Shown here one piece after another: positions 52,284 to 63,987 of a stretch of DNA of 64,000 nt. Positions within the stretch are counted from its first letter, which is position 1; each line of letters begins with the position of its first letter. Source of the DNA: Phialophora verrucosa (lineage: Eukaryota > Ascomycota > Eurotiomycetes > Chaetothyriales > Herpotrichiellaceae); contig MSED01000003.1 in the NCBI GenBank assembly GCA_002099365.1, positions 2,294,001 through 2,358,000 on the forward strand, given 5' to 3'. Under the pieces are notes generated by a model, which did not search any database, had not been told where the DNA came from, and was given only the letters and a program-made list of their open reading frames with translations. A program made the position numbers and the translations under genes.

Positions 52284-52698
52284 TCATCGCCTTCGCTCGA
52301 ACCAGCTGCTGCTCCCCATAACGGCGATACTCTGGTCCATCACCCACTCCCCGACACCTAGGTAGCGATCGACCCAGGTTTGCACCTCTTTGCTTTCGCC
52401 GAGGGAGGAGGCTTTGATACTGGTAGGTCTGTCGTGTTAGAGAATTAGTCCAAGATGAGGACGAAGGAGAAGGGGCGCCAGCAGACGAACGGGCTTCGAG
52501 GACCGGTGAGGTGTCCCCAGCGGTCCAAGAGTAGCTGGAGGGAAGGGTAACGTACGTGAGACCGGTACTTCTCTTTACGCCCGCAAGGAACGCAGAGATG
52601 AGGACAGCGTCGAAAGCGTAATGAGTCAGGCGACCTAACTGTGCGGAATATACTCAGTGGCTCAGACCGTCAGAGCTGTTGCATCGACTTACCACCAT
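52284..52698 (-). CDS. DUF1748 small conserved protein
   Basis: Three minus-strand exons: 52698-52693 (just ATG GTG), 52638-52556 and 52419-52284; 74 residues. The joined protein reads LGRLTHYAFDAVLISAFLAG, then KRSTGLTIKASSLGES, then VDRYLGVGEWVMDQSIAVMG and ends WFERRR, which matches the small fungal DUF1748 family closely in length and order. Donors are GTAAGT and GTACGT, acceptors CAG, phases agree and the stop follows the expected end. The first hydrophobic part may be a membrane segment. Function is not established. Because its exons are tiny, an ORF scan would miss it completely. It is divergent from pyruvate kinase, 764 bp apart. Confidence 0.9.
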
Positions 52699-53462
52699 GA
52701 TGAGGACGTGTGTGTGAATGTATGCTCGTTCTACGCAGGAGAGGTATTCGAGATCGGCAACGAGGACCGTAGAGTGTGGCCTGTTGTTCACATGTGATGT
52801 TTGGCGCGGTACGAGGCGCTGTCGGATAATTGTTATTGCGTCCCCTCGTCGCCTATCTTATCAGCCTGATTGAGGGGCACGGCCGGGCAGCTTGCAGCTC
52901 TTGAAAGCTTGAACTAAGTTATGGACCCTCCAGACCCTCCAGACCCTCCTTCAGCTCTTACAAAATCTCAATGGGCCGTCCCCATCCATTCTCTTTGGGC
53001 CTCATTCGCTGTTGCAGATGCTGAGGCTCGCCTAGTAGAGACAGTTGTAGTCCGATAAGCGTGACGTGAGAGCTCCATTCCTTGTCGAGCAGCTTCGTAA
53101 CTCAACCCTCCCTGGAGATGTAGCCATATTTTTTTTTGGCTAAGCGGTGATACATTGACCCGCCTGTTGAATCCCCCATCCCAACTGAACACTTTGCTTT
53201 TGCTATACGCTACCTTTCTCCTAGTTGTGACAAGTACGTTTCTTGCCTCCTATCGTCCGTCTGTTCTTCACTTCAACTTGTGAAACAAGGCATTGTGACT
53301 GACGGACATCCTGGTAACCTATCAGCCCCTTCGGCGGCCGGCCACCGCTTCTTGATCCTACCTCGTACCTGCACTCCGCAGCCCGACTTCTTCTGCCCAA
53401 CAGCCTCCCCGCCAACTCAAATCCATACTCAAGAACAAAAACATTCGTAGCAGTCGGACAAG
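52699..53462. promoter_or_regulatory. Divergent promoter region (DUF1748 / pyruvate kinase)
   Basis: It contains three tandem copies of a 9-bp unit (ACCCTCCAG, 52925-52949, last copy truncated), a T run (53129-53138) and a pyrimidine-rich stretch before the pyruvate kinase start, as expected for a highly expressed fungal gene. Confidence 0.5.
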
Positions 53463-55367
53463 ATGGGTGACGCTCTCGACCACCTCGCCAACCGCACCAA
53501 GCTGGAATGGCAGTGCAACCTCAACATCGACTACCAGCCCAAGAAGAACCATCGCCGGACCAGCATCATTTGCACGATCGGTAAGGTCCTCAGAACCAGA
53601 AAGAAACAAGTTCGTTCAGAAAGATCGGAACACTAACCTGCTGGTACTTGTCAGGTCCAAAAACCAATTCTCCCGAAAAGATTACCATGCTGAGAAAGGG
53701 TATGTGTCGCAGATACCATTGTGCCAAAAGAGAGACAAATACTTATTGAGTCGCAGCCGGTTGCAATGTGGTCCGCATGAACTTCTCTCACGGCTCTTAT
53801 GAGGTATGCATAATACTGTGAAGCGCAGGAGCAAGTCAGCTAACAGTCTACGCAGTATCACCAATCTGTCATCGACAACGCAAGGCAGTCTGCGAAAGAC
53901 TACGAAGGTCGCCCCATCGCGATTGCCCTTGACACCGTATGTGATTGAATGTATACAAGAGATCAATGACTGATCAGGAAAAGAAAGGACCAGAAATCCG
54001 GACTGGCAACACTCCTGGAGACGCAGACATTCCGATCAAAGCTGGCCTTGAGTTGAACATCACCACCGACGACAAGTACCAGACCGCCAGCGATGACAAG
54101 AATCTGTAAGTCTGCATTTCACCATGGCAGGCCATCGTCTGACCTCTATCAGCTACGTAGACTACAAGAACATCACCAAAGTCATTAACGTGGGCAAGTT
54201 GATCTACGTTGACGACGGCATTCAATCCTTCGAAGTCCTCAAGATCGTCGATGACAAGACCCTTCGAGTCAGAGCCCTCAACAATGGTCAGATCTCTTCC
54301 AGGAAGGGTGTCAACCTGCCTGGAACGGACGTCGACCTGCCGGCGTTGTCCAAGAAAGATGTCGCCGACTTGGAGTTTGGTGTCAAGAATAATGTCGACA
54401 TGGTCTTTGCCTCATTCATCCGACGAGGAGACGACATCAAGCATATTCGCAAAGTCCTTGGTGACAAGGGCAAGGAGATCCAGATCATTGCCAAGATCGA
54501 GAACCAACAGGGCATGAACAATTTCGATGAGATCCTCAAGGAGACCGACGGCGTCATGGTTGCCCGTGGTGATCTGGGTATCGAAATTCCTGCGGCAAAG
54601 GTGTTCATTGCCCAAAAGATGATGATCGCCAAGTGTAACGCTGCCGGCAAGCCTGTCATTTGCGCCACTCAGATGCTAGAGTCCATGACCAACAACCCTC
54701 GACCTACGCGAGCTGAAGTCTCGGATGTCGCCAACGCCGTCCTCGATGGAGCGGACTGTGTGATGCTGTCTGGAGAGACTGCCAAAGGCAGCTACCCCAA
54801 GGAGGCTGTCAACATGATGCACGAAACCTGCTTGTTGGCAGAGGTTGCCATTCCATATGCCAATGTCTTCGACGAGTTGAGATCCAACGCTCCTCGTCCT
54901 ATCGATACGGTGGAGTCAATTGCCATCTCTGCTGTTGGCGCAAGCATGGAATTGAACGCTGGAGCCATTTTGGTCCTGACTACTAGGTAAGTCTTCTGCT
55001 GGGGCGATGATATGTACCTACGCTGACACTTCTGATCAGTGGACAATCGGCTCGACTTGTTTCCAAGTATCGTCCGGTTTGCCCGATCATCATGGTCACA
55101 CGAAACGCGACTGCTTCACGCAACGCTCACCTGTCTCGTGGAGTCTATCCATTCCTCTTCCCGGAACCCAAGCCCGACTTCAGCGGTGTTGACTGGCAAC
55201 AGGACGTGGACAAGCGTCTGAAATGGGGTATTGCTCAAGCCATCCAGCTGGGTGTCTTGAGTAAAGGTGACAGTGTTGTCTGCGTGCAAGGATGGAGAGG
55301 TGGACAGGGTCATACCAACACGATCCGTGTTGTGCCGGCCGAGGAAGACCTGGGTCTCAAGGATTGA
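53463..55367 (+). CDS. pki: Pyruvate kinase
   Basis: Seven exons: 53463-53580, 53655-53699, 53757-53803, 53856-53936, 53984-54105, 54153-54986 and 55040-55367; 524 residues, the normal fungal size. Conserved blocks in order are [116 protein letters not shown], then the C-terminal allosteric domain ending [12 protein letters not shown]. It converts phosphoenolpyruvate and ADP to pyruvate and ATP in the cytosol. Intron 4 has two possible acceptors (53977 and 53983), six bases apart; the second gives the conserved DTKGPE. The intron-rich 5' half is typical of filamentous ascomycetes. The gene symbol follows Aspergillus usage (pkiA). Confidence 0.96.
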
Positions 55368-56307
55368 CTATCTATGGATGACTTCTTCTCGGAGTCATCC
55401 TCCAAAGTGATGCCAGTCATGTCATCGTTTACTCCACCGCAGTCCCCCACTAGGGGCATGAAGCAAGGGCGCTTCCTGAGGAAATGAAGGAAATATCAGC
55501 CCCCAGCAGGCAGAGAGGGTACACAAAGTGCACCAAGTTTGTCAGTTTCTTATGTGGAAAAAGGCCGGGCAAAGATTGCGGGTCGCATGAAGAGATCCAA
55601 GGAAGGGTACTCCGTATGGTGGCTGTGGTTGTCTTCTTACTGTGCTTAACGACATGAAAAATGAAACACTTGGGAGTGCATACCAATGATAATGAGCAAT
55701 TAGCTGCCGATGCCTTGACATACTTTACCAACCGAGCCAGCCGTGAGCGACGGACGGTACCCGAAGCGACCGAGAACCAAGGGAGCTGACGCGAAAAAGC
55801 TTGATCACATTTAACTATCAGCATTACCATGTGCCCGTTTCGACGAGAGTGGTATGGAGTCTTGGGTGAACAAGGCCTGGAAGGATCAGCTGGGTAATAT
55901 CACCCCGTGGCGTTATAGCTGCAGCGTGCCCAATGAACGAATTGCATGTTTCACAGATCCAAGTAGTTGCTATTCCTGGCCCCAACGCCCATATCCAAGT
56001 CCAGTTTCAGGTTCAGCTATGAATTGATCCAGCATCCACACAGAACTGTCCTTCATCGGATACCGTCCGCCTTTTACGCCCTTGAAACTTTGTTGCCCGG
56101 GTCTGTCTTGTCTTGAGCCTCCGGCGCGTTTGCGCTCACGTCGTGAAGACCGCGTAACCTCCCCTCGAGGCCCTTTACCCCGACATTGGATCTCCGTCTC
56201 CGCGCCTACAATTCTAGGGGACCTCCGTCACGAAATCTCGCAACTGAGGGCGCCGTCTCTCGCCAGCTCTTCCGACCTACTAGTTGGTGCGACAACGACA
56301 GTCAATT
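55368..56307. other. Intergenic upstream of RhoGAP gene
   Basis: No gene recognised. The part from about 56080 is likely a long leader of the RhoGAP gene. Confidence 0.5.
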
Positions 56308-59280
56308 ATGGCAAGCGAGAATGCTCCTCCCGCACCGACCCTCAAGCCCAAGATGCCTGGCTTCACAGATTCATTCTGGTCGCCAGACTATGCTGGAGGG
56401 TTGGGAGTGCTCTTTCAAAAGCTACAACAAGGTGTTGTAGAGAATCAGCAGGTGCTCACCATCGCCAGCATGAGGGCAGACTCAGAGGAGATGTACAGTG
56501 ACCGACTGGGAGACATTGCGCCGACCATTGATCGGATGACTGGCGGCTTTGCGAGAGACGATGGCGCCAGCACCAGAAAAGTACTCTTCACAATTCAAAC
56601 CGGCGGCATTTTTACTGACATGCGGTTTCGCAGGCTTACGAGGGCGTCCGAGGCGAGATGGTCGAAGCGTCCAAAAACCACAGAAAAATCGCCGACAATA
56701 TTCGCGAACTCGTCGTCAATCCTTTCTCGAGATGGTGCGATGCGCACGCCACAAGGATACAGAACTCGCAAGATGACCTACAAGCGAAGATCAAGGCACA
56801 CGATAGACAAGCGGAAGCAGTCAAAAAGCTGAGAAGCCACTATTTCAACAAATGCAGATTGGTAGAAGACCTGGAGGAGGAGAACAAGATGGCGTTCGCA
56901 GGACCGCCGAAGGAAAGCCCCAAGCCACAAAGTCCTCCGCCCCCGAAGATCGTTCTTCCCGAGGAGGAGGTCGTAGAGCTACCGGTCGACATCGGTGACC
57001 AGACATATCAGCCCGAGCAGCTAAAAGCCCTTATCACGGACATGCTCGAGAAGATCCCCTTGGGCGAGCACCGAGTCCCTATCCTGGGCCTCTATCAAAA
57101 TGTCTCCGCAGGCACGGATATCACAGACTACATCCTGAAAGACATGAAGGCGTCAAGCGTGGGATATGCCGAGAAGATCGGTCAAGATCTAATCGACCGT
57201 GGATTCTTGAGACTCATCGGCAACATGGGCAACACATTTGCCAACAGTTCAAGGATGAAATACCAGTGGAAGCCACGAGCTTTTCAGGTGTCAGGCGTGC
57301 CCGACAAGAGGAAACCGTTGAGCCGGTCCATCACGGGAGGGTCAGCGGATGGGATCTTGGAGTCACCAACTGTCGGGAACATCACTGAAACCCTTTCGAG
57401 CTGGAATCCATTGAACAACCCGTTCCCGAACGAGACACCGGCCGAGCGACTAAAGCGAGAAGCTCGAGAAGCGGATGAAAAGTATAAAGCCGGCGTTCAG
57501 AGACTTGATCTGCTTAGATGCAACCTGGAGGAATCCATGATGGATCACCTCAGATTCCTGGAACGGTGTGAAACAGACCGATTGAAAGCGATCAAGTCTG
57601 TGATTCTCGATTTCTCGGGCGCCATCAGCAACAGCATTCCCTCTTTCCAGAGCCAGGTGGATCATATGATGTTGTACCAAGAGACCATTCAACCACTTGG
57701 CGATCTGCGATATCTGCTGGAAAACTATCGGACCGGTGCATTTATACCCAAGGTCACGCCATATGAGAACTACTACGGCAGTGTTGACGACCAGGTTTTC
57801 GGTGTCGACCTGGAAGCAAGAGCGAGGGCGGACCGCAAGAGAGTACCTGTGATCGTCACCTCCATCCTGACATTCCTCGATAATCACTATCCAGATTTGG
57901 AGGGCGACGAAGCCAGACGGAACATATGGCTGGTGGATGTTCCTCTAGCAGCTACTCACCATCTAAGAAACCAGGTCAACAACGGGAATGCGGCACCTAG
58001 AGAGGTCCTCGAAAAGTATGAGATGCCCATCGTGGCAAGCGTGTTGAAGCTATATCTGCTCGAGTTGCCTGGTAGGTCAATCGCTTCGACGTCATGGATT
58101 CCTGTTAACATCAACAGACTCCCTGGTCTCTTCACAGGTTTACGAAATCATCAAGACCATCTACGCAACGACCCAAGATGCCGCGCCCAACCCAATCTCA
58201 ACCGAGTCAGTAGACGCCACTCCCCGAATAAAGGTGCTGCAATCCACCCTCGGTCAACTTCGTCTGAATAACATTGCCACTCTTGACGCCATAACCACTC
58301 ACTTTACTCGTCTCATCGACCTTACGTCCGCGGACGAAGCGTATGTCTCGGCCCTGGCGAATACCCTTGCACCATGTATCCTGCGACCACGAACGGAGAA
58401 TTCCCTGACCCTAGAAGAACGCTTTGCGTACCGTCTAATCCGCGACCTTTTTGACCACAAGGAGGCCATTTTCGGCGAATTGAAGCGCCAGTCGTCCACG
58501 CTGTCCGGGTCGAATAGTCTGTCTAACCGACAACGCGCTGTCTCTACCGCGGATGAGAGTTCCCGAAGGGCGAATATGGAGGCCCGGGCACGGGCAATCA
58601 CCGAACAGAGAGAACAGAGACAACGGGACAAATCTCCCGGGCCGGCGAACCGGCACAGGAGGGACAAGAGCACGGATGGGTCCGTCGGACGGTTCCCCGT
58701 CGTTGCGAGTCCCAGGCCGGACGGCGGTCATGGCCGCAATGTGAGTAGCGCCGGATTACCCAACGCCGCGAAGCGGTCGAGTCTCGAGGTTCCAGGAAGC
58801 AACGAATCCAGTCCCGTCCAACCGAGAAACCAGAGTGCCGCCGACAGAAATGCGGCCGCCAGAGAAGCCAGCGCCTCGGCAGCGACGAACGTAACCACAA
58901 ACGGCCATCACCATCAAATCTCTTCGCCTGATTCCGTCTCAAGTCCTGGAATGGCCCTCCCTGGTGCATTCAGCGGCGGCGGTCCGGGACCACATATCCC
59001 GCCACCATTAGATGACGACGACCATTCCCAGGAGTCAGACAATTCGCCGTCCAGCGCTGCTGCATCCGCGGCGTCCAATGCCGGATCGCGACCTGGCAGT
59101 TTCAAGAAAAGAGCGGCAACCAGCGAACGTAAACCGGTTGGCATGTCGAGAGCGAGTGCCGTCAGTGGGAGTTTGAGCCGGAGACTTGCAAATCTGAATG
59201 ACGGGGCCGGGAGTCATCCTTCAACTGGAGGGAATCACGGTGTACAATTGAGCGATAAGGCTATGGATGATTTCTCATGA
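56308..59280 (+). CDS. F-BAR / DEP / RhoGAP protein, Rgd2/Rga8-like
   Basis: Exons 56308-56580, 56634-58071 and 58118-59280; 957 residues. The N-terminus (FTDSFWSPDYAGGLGVLFQK) starts an F-BAR module that continues as a helical region; a DEP domain follows (about residues 225-320, LGLYQNVSAGTDITDYIL); a second helical stretch (about 365-450) probably completes the F-BAR. The RhoGAP-like domain is at about 490-660 (VFGVDLEARARADRKRVPVI). The last ~280 residues are Ser/Pro/Asn-rich and disordered. Such proteins bind curved membrane and regulate Cdc42/Rho GTPases at sites of growth. In the position of the GAP arginine finger the sequence is NIWLVDVP, with Leu524 where Arg is expected, so catalysis may be lost or differ. 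Confidence 0.9.
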
Positions 59281-60027
59281 AGAAACGGACATGATGCGAG
59301 GGAAATTGTGTGTTTGGGCATGAATCAAAACCCTGCTCTTCCGCAGAGTCGATGTATCTTTGAGGAGACGATGGGGCGAGCACTCCTCTTGGTGCTCACG
59401 CGGGCATAACGAGTACGAGTATTTGGCCAGAGAAGGGCGAAGGACTTTTTGACGTCCTCTCGACGGAGTATAAGGATGGTTCTTCGCTAGGATCCTCGAA
59501 GCCGAGCCCTGGGCAGATGAAATGGACGATGGCTGAAACCATGGCCCCTCCCAAACCTGTATATCCTCCGCCCTTGTATACCCACTGTCGCACTGTGTAC
59601 GGAGTCCACGGCAGGTATTATTATTTATATCCGGACCCGCCACGAAAAGTTCGACATGACTTGGCCTGTCCGTCTGCAATCTGTTTCGCTCTCGCGCCCA
59701 TGAAACTTCCTCTATCCCTTCGATTCGTAGTGTCCGAGTCCCTCCCACCCTGATCCGGATGCAGAAATACATGGACGCGAAAGCCAGACAGAACTGCACA
59801 CCGCGGCCTTGCACATCTAAGTGATTCCCCTGGCCTGAGGGTCCAAGGGTGAACGCAACGTCTAGATCACCACTGGTAGATGGGATACAAGCAAGTGTAG
59901 TCTCATCTCTCGATCGCCCAATGTTGCGTGTAGCGGTATAGTGTCGATAACTGGCGTGCTCTTAAATCCCCAAATATAATAATAAAATGATAGAATAATC
60001 TCACTCTCAATGCCTTCAATTCCACTT
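59281..60027. other. Convergent intergenic region
   Basis: Between the 3' ends of the RhoGAP and F-box genes; nothing else is recognised. Confidence 0.5.
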
Positions 60028-61761
60028 TCACCCGCTCGATCCTCCCGCTTGCTCGTGCTCCCTCTGCTTGCCCCCGCCGCGGAAGGTGTCGTCGATCAGC
60101 TCGTCGAGGTCGATCCGTTCGTAGAATGAGATATGCCCGTACGGGACCCAGTACTGGGCCAGCTTGTTCGGGCTGATCAGGATGAGTTGCGAGGGGATGA
60201 ATTCGTCTGCGTGCCGCCATGTCAGCTCAATCGGGTCTACCAGCGGACGATCATGCTCCGACTCTGATGTACAGATTCACAGGGACGGTCGTCCTGTCCT
60301 TATCATGCCGTGTTCTGCTCTGCTCTGCTCTTGCTCTTGCGCTCGCCAAGGTCAAACGCTGGATGACTTACCATTCTGGAATCCCCGCGCGGCAACATGT
60401 CCTCGACTCCTGACGACTCTGGCGCCCTTGAAGGGATATTCCTCGGCGATACGGATCAGGCCGCCTGGGCCGATGTCGTCGGCCACAAAAGTATACTCTC
60501 CACGCGGGATGTTGGGGTCGCCCGTCAACTTGACGGCCTCGATGGCCCCGTGGTAGATCCCCTCGGCGACCTGCGCGGCAAGCACCTCGCGCTGATACTC
60601 GGATTGTGGGGAGCCGGTCCGCTCCTCCAGCAGCGTTTCCTCGAGTTCGTCCTCGTCGCCTATGGGCGGGAGGCCGATCAGACTCCGCAGAAACCCGTCC
60701 GTGGGCCGTCGCGCGGGCAATTCGGGCGCCTTCTCGCTCTGCATGACGAGCAGGAACTCGCAGCCGTGGCCGGCGTAGTCGCCCACGTAGATGCCCTGGT
60801 AAGGTTTCTCGCGCGTGGGCGTGTACAGGCTCGGATCGATGGTGCTCCACGTGCTCACCTCCTCGCCGATGCGGATGCCAAAGTGGGCCATGCCCGTGGA
60901 GAACTGGCTCCAGTGGCGCAGGCGGAAGGCCGTCTGCGAGATCTCGTCGTATTTCTGCGGTTTGTGGCCCCTGCTGCGGAACCGGTCGGAGCTCTCGGCG
61001 CGCACGCGCGGCATGTTGGGGATGGTGGGCGGCGGCCACAGCGACATGGCCGGGTTCTCAAGCTGGGCGGGGATGTTGCGGGCGAGGAAGAACGAGGCCG
61101 ACGTGTTGTGGCCGGGCCGGCCGACGGACATCTTGACCTCGGCCTCCCACCAGCCCTGGCGGGTGTTGAAGGGGACGATGTCGTGCGGGAGCTTCATGAT
61201 CGGGTCGTCGAGCCAGAGATGCACGCGCGGGCGGAAGCTGTGGATCACGACCGAGGCTTCGTACGGCCAGAAGATGGCCACGCTGGGCGTCCGTTCCGCG
61301 AGGAGGCGGTAGCCTTCGATGCAGCCGCGGCGGGGGTCGTAGTGCGCGATCATCACGCGGCCGATGTGCGGTTCGTCGGAGATCCAGATCCGGGAGCGCG
61401 GCACGAACCAGTAGGGGTGGTGCGTGATGTAGAGGTCGCGGAATGACGAGGATGGGTACGGGTCGGGGGGGAAGTCCTCGGGTGGGATGTTCGGACGGAG
61501 GAGGTTCGCCCACAGCAGGTCGTTGGAGGCGAGGCCCCGAAGCTGGCGGCATGTGCGGGCGAGGGAGACGAGCGACTGGGGCGGCAGGTAGCAGAGGATC
61601 TGGTGAAGGATTTCAGAGGGGAGTTGAAGGAGGATTGCGTCTTGCTGATCGATAGCGAAGTTGACGGCAGCGGCGTCGTCGTCACTTCCATCCGGTACGA
61701 ACATCTTCCTTCTCTCGTCTTCCTCCATCGCGTCAGTGGTGCGCCTTCTGAAGAGGCCCAT
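60028..61761 (-). CDS. F-box protein
   Basis: Minus-strand exons 61761-60372 and 60206-60028; 522 residues. The F-box is at about residues 44-92 (LLQLPSEILHQILCYLPPQS, then LARTCRQLRGLASNDLLWANL). The rest is a conserved fungal region with WFVPRSRIWISDEPHIGRV, IYVGDYAGHGCEFLL and YTFVADDIGPGGLIRIAEEYPFKGA blocks, continued by the second exon DEFIPSQLILISPNKLAQYW and YGHISFYERIDLDELIDD. It is therefore a candidate substrate receptor of an SCF ubiquitin ligase; the substrate is unknown. The 165-bp intron at 60207-60371 joins QN to DEF in phase 1. The coding strand is very GC-rich, so long meaningless frames exist on the opposite strand. Confidence 0.9.
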
Positions 61762-62907
61762 TGTTGGCAGAGATATGGGGCCTCGCCGTGAGCGGTTGCG
61801 ACTTAGCGATGCATCATCGACAGTGACGCGAAGAATGGAGCTGCTACTGAGAATGCCCCCACGTCAGGACGAGTCGATCTCGATGCGTGGTCTATGCGGC
61901 CATATTCTCTGGACGACGAGGAGATGGCAAAGAAAATGCAATCGAAAGGCTGAGAAAGGCTATGCTACCATATGTATTGCCCCGCCATGGGGATATCAAG
62001 AGAGCGATTGTCCCAGGCAAAACTTGATATTATTGCTTCCTTCTCTTCTGCCATTCGGCTGACGAGCACGCGATCCTCCCGCACAGAAGCAGGCGATCTC
62101 GATTGGAAGACAGCAAATCCATACTTATACAGAAGTGGAAGGTGAGGTCTCGTAAGCGCAAGCAGCAATAGCCCAGCCCATTCATGGATTTCGCCGTCCT
62201 CGGAAGCCCCGCCATCGTATAAATGACGGTCGCCGTAACCGAAAAGGCCCCTCCGAAGTATACTATGACTGCTATAGAAGGTAGCAAGAGCCAGGCAGTG
62301 GGAGGTCGTGAAGGATTCATAACCTCCTGCCTCTCTGGGAGCGCGTGAAGCCCCGTTCCTGCAGGTGCCACGTTGCCGCAATCCTTCCTACGTTGCTAAC
62401 CCGCTCAGGTAGGTAGCGGAGGACGTCGGACATCCCGTCCCAGTCGTTCCAGATATGCACCCACCATGTGCCGCCGCTGTGCCACTGTGACCGACCTTCC
62501 CTCAATGATGGCTGCACAGTAGTCGCCTGGACGTCCGATAGCATTGTCATGGTGGCTGATCGGGCACGCCGTGGCCACTGTATCTCTCCAGGTGCGCGGT
62601 CTACATCTGAGCACGCATCTTCTCTCCATTCTTTCCTGATGTGAGCCTGATGACCGAGTACGGCTTCATCGCCAGGGTTATACTCCAAAGCTGGATTACG
62701 TTCCCCGGCCAGCGGATTCGATCATCCCCGGCTCAACAGGGTGGGGAATTGCTGAACACGGCCAAGTCCCTGCAGAAGAGCATCCGATTCTGTGAGGACG
62801 AGAGGTTACCGGGATCGACGCCAGCCAGCATTTTGATTTAGGCTGCAACCTTGACCATATGCACTGCAATTGTGTGTTGATATTCGCGGTTCAAGGACGC
62901 ACTTCAA
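61762..62907. other. Intergenic, one doubtful frame
   Basis: About 1.1 kb. A minus-strand frame from 62317 to 62030 starts MNPSRPPTAWLLLPSIAVIV and then has another hydrophobic stretch, so it could encode a small membrane protein, but no family is recognised and it is not called. Confidence 0.35.
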
Positions 62908-63987
62908 TCAGCCGCGTTGTCGGGTCTCGTCAGCAAGTCCCAAGCCATCCTTTTCCCTAGGTGTTGTGGTGTGCGCAAGGTTCTCATCCTCCCATATCTC
63001 GCGTTCCAGATCTTTCAGACTGTATGGCTTGATATTTGGATCTTTTGGTGGATCTGGGATCAGGAATTTGCCGATGGGCTCGCCGAATATTCTCGTCAAC
63101 CAGGTTTGTCGAGCTTTTCTATCTTCGTTCATCGAAACAGAGTACTTGAACAGATCTTCGGCATACAGGTCTGTCAGCCTGGCTTCTTGCAGAGCTGCTC
63201 GTGCGGCTAATTCTCGTTCATGTGGAGGATAATCGTGGAGCGGCTTCTTCATCTTGTCCTCCATGGCCTTGGGCAGAGCCATTTGCTCGATCGTTGGCGC
63301 AGGCCGGTTGGGGTTGAAGAGGGATGAGAGAGGTGGAATGGGCTGGTCATTGCGCTTTGCGTCTTCCACCTCGGCTTCGTAGTCCATCATCCGGTGGTAC
63401 AGTTTGTCTGCATGCATCTGTATTTTCTCTTCGTCTTCAGCGGAGCTCGTCGAGCTTGTCATGTATCCCAATGCCTGCAGGAACTTGGCTTGCAGCTGGT
63501 AGCAGCGGTTGAAGGCTTTGGTCTCCTCATGACACATGGTCATTCTTCCACGCACCCTGCTGGATAGGTTGCCGCCTCTGAAGCATATCTGTTGCATGTC
63601 CTCCTCAAAAGCGCAGTTCTCCAACGCGGCTTTGTGTATAGATTGATTTCTTTCCTTCCTTGCGGAGAGGACTCTTTCTACCGGGGTAGAAGTCGCCGCA
63701 GCGATGTCATCTTGCGGGACATAGGACTTCCAAATGTGCTTGTATCGGCCGTCTTGAAACAGGGACTCCTTAGGCAGCGGTTTGTCCTCGGGGGACAGAC
63801 TTGGGTCTGCAACTGCTGCTGATGGTTTTGGGGTCGGATCAAACTTCTCTTGAGGCTTCGGCTGTTCGACGGGAGGGTCTGCAGGCACATACGGCCGTGG
63901 TTGTTGCTCCTTCAAGAATTGCTTCAAGTCATCGTCAAGCGCCTTCGCAGGATCATCTTGACTATTCTTCCCCCAAAACCAGCCCAT
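62908..63987 (-). CDS. Twin-CX9C protein, putative mitochondrial
   Basis: Single exon, 359 residues. Cys125-x9-Cys135 (CAFEEDMQQIC) and Cys152-x9-Cys162 (CHEETKAFNRC) form a twin CX9C pair, typical of CHCH proteins oxidised in the mitochondrial intermembrane space by Mia40. The N-terminus (MGWFWGKNS) is short and then Pro-rich, and the C-terminal half has conserved helical blocks (HERELAARAALQEARLTD, SMNEDRKARQTWLTRIFGEP). This long form with a C-terminal extension is found across Pezizomycotina; I do not recognise a studied member. Its start codon is 14 bases from the window edge, so promoter data are missing. Confidence 0.8.
   Translation of the reverse strand: MGWFWGKNSQDDPAKALDDDLKQFLKEQQPRPYVPADPPVEQPKPQEKFDPTPKPSAAVADPSLSPEDKPLPKESLFQDGRYKHIWKSYVPQDDIAAATSTPVERVLSARKERNQSIHKAALENCAFEEDMQQICFRGGNLSSRVRGRMTMCHEETKAFNRCYQLQAKFLQALGYMTSSTSSAEDEEKIQMHADKLYHRMMDYEAEVEDAKRNDQPIPPLSSLFNPNRPAPTIEQMALPKAMEDKMKKPLHDYPPHERELAARAALQEARLTDLYAEDLFKYSVSMNEDRKARQTWLTRIFGEPIGKFLIPDPPKDPNIKPYSLKDLEREIWEDENLAHTTTPREKDGLGLADETRQRG

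Noticed and set aside
60397..61446. Long plus-strand open frame (349 codons)
   Set aside because: Antisense to the F-box gene in very GC-rich DNA; translation is low-complexity His/Arg/Ala-rich without domain features, and the minus-strand protein is clearly real.
62030..62317. Possible small membrane protein on the minus strand
   Set aside because: Two hydrophobic stretches but no recognised family, no splice support and no conserved neighbours; kept only as a note in the intergenic entry.
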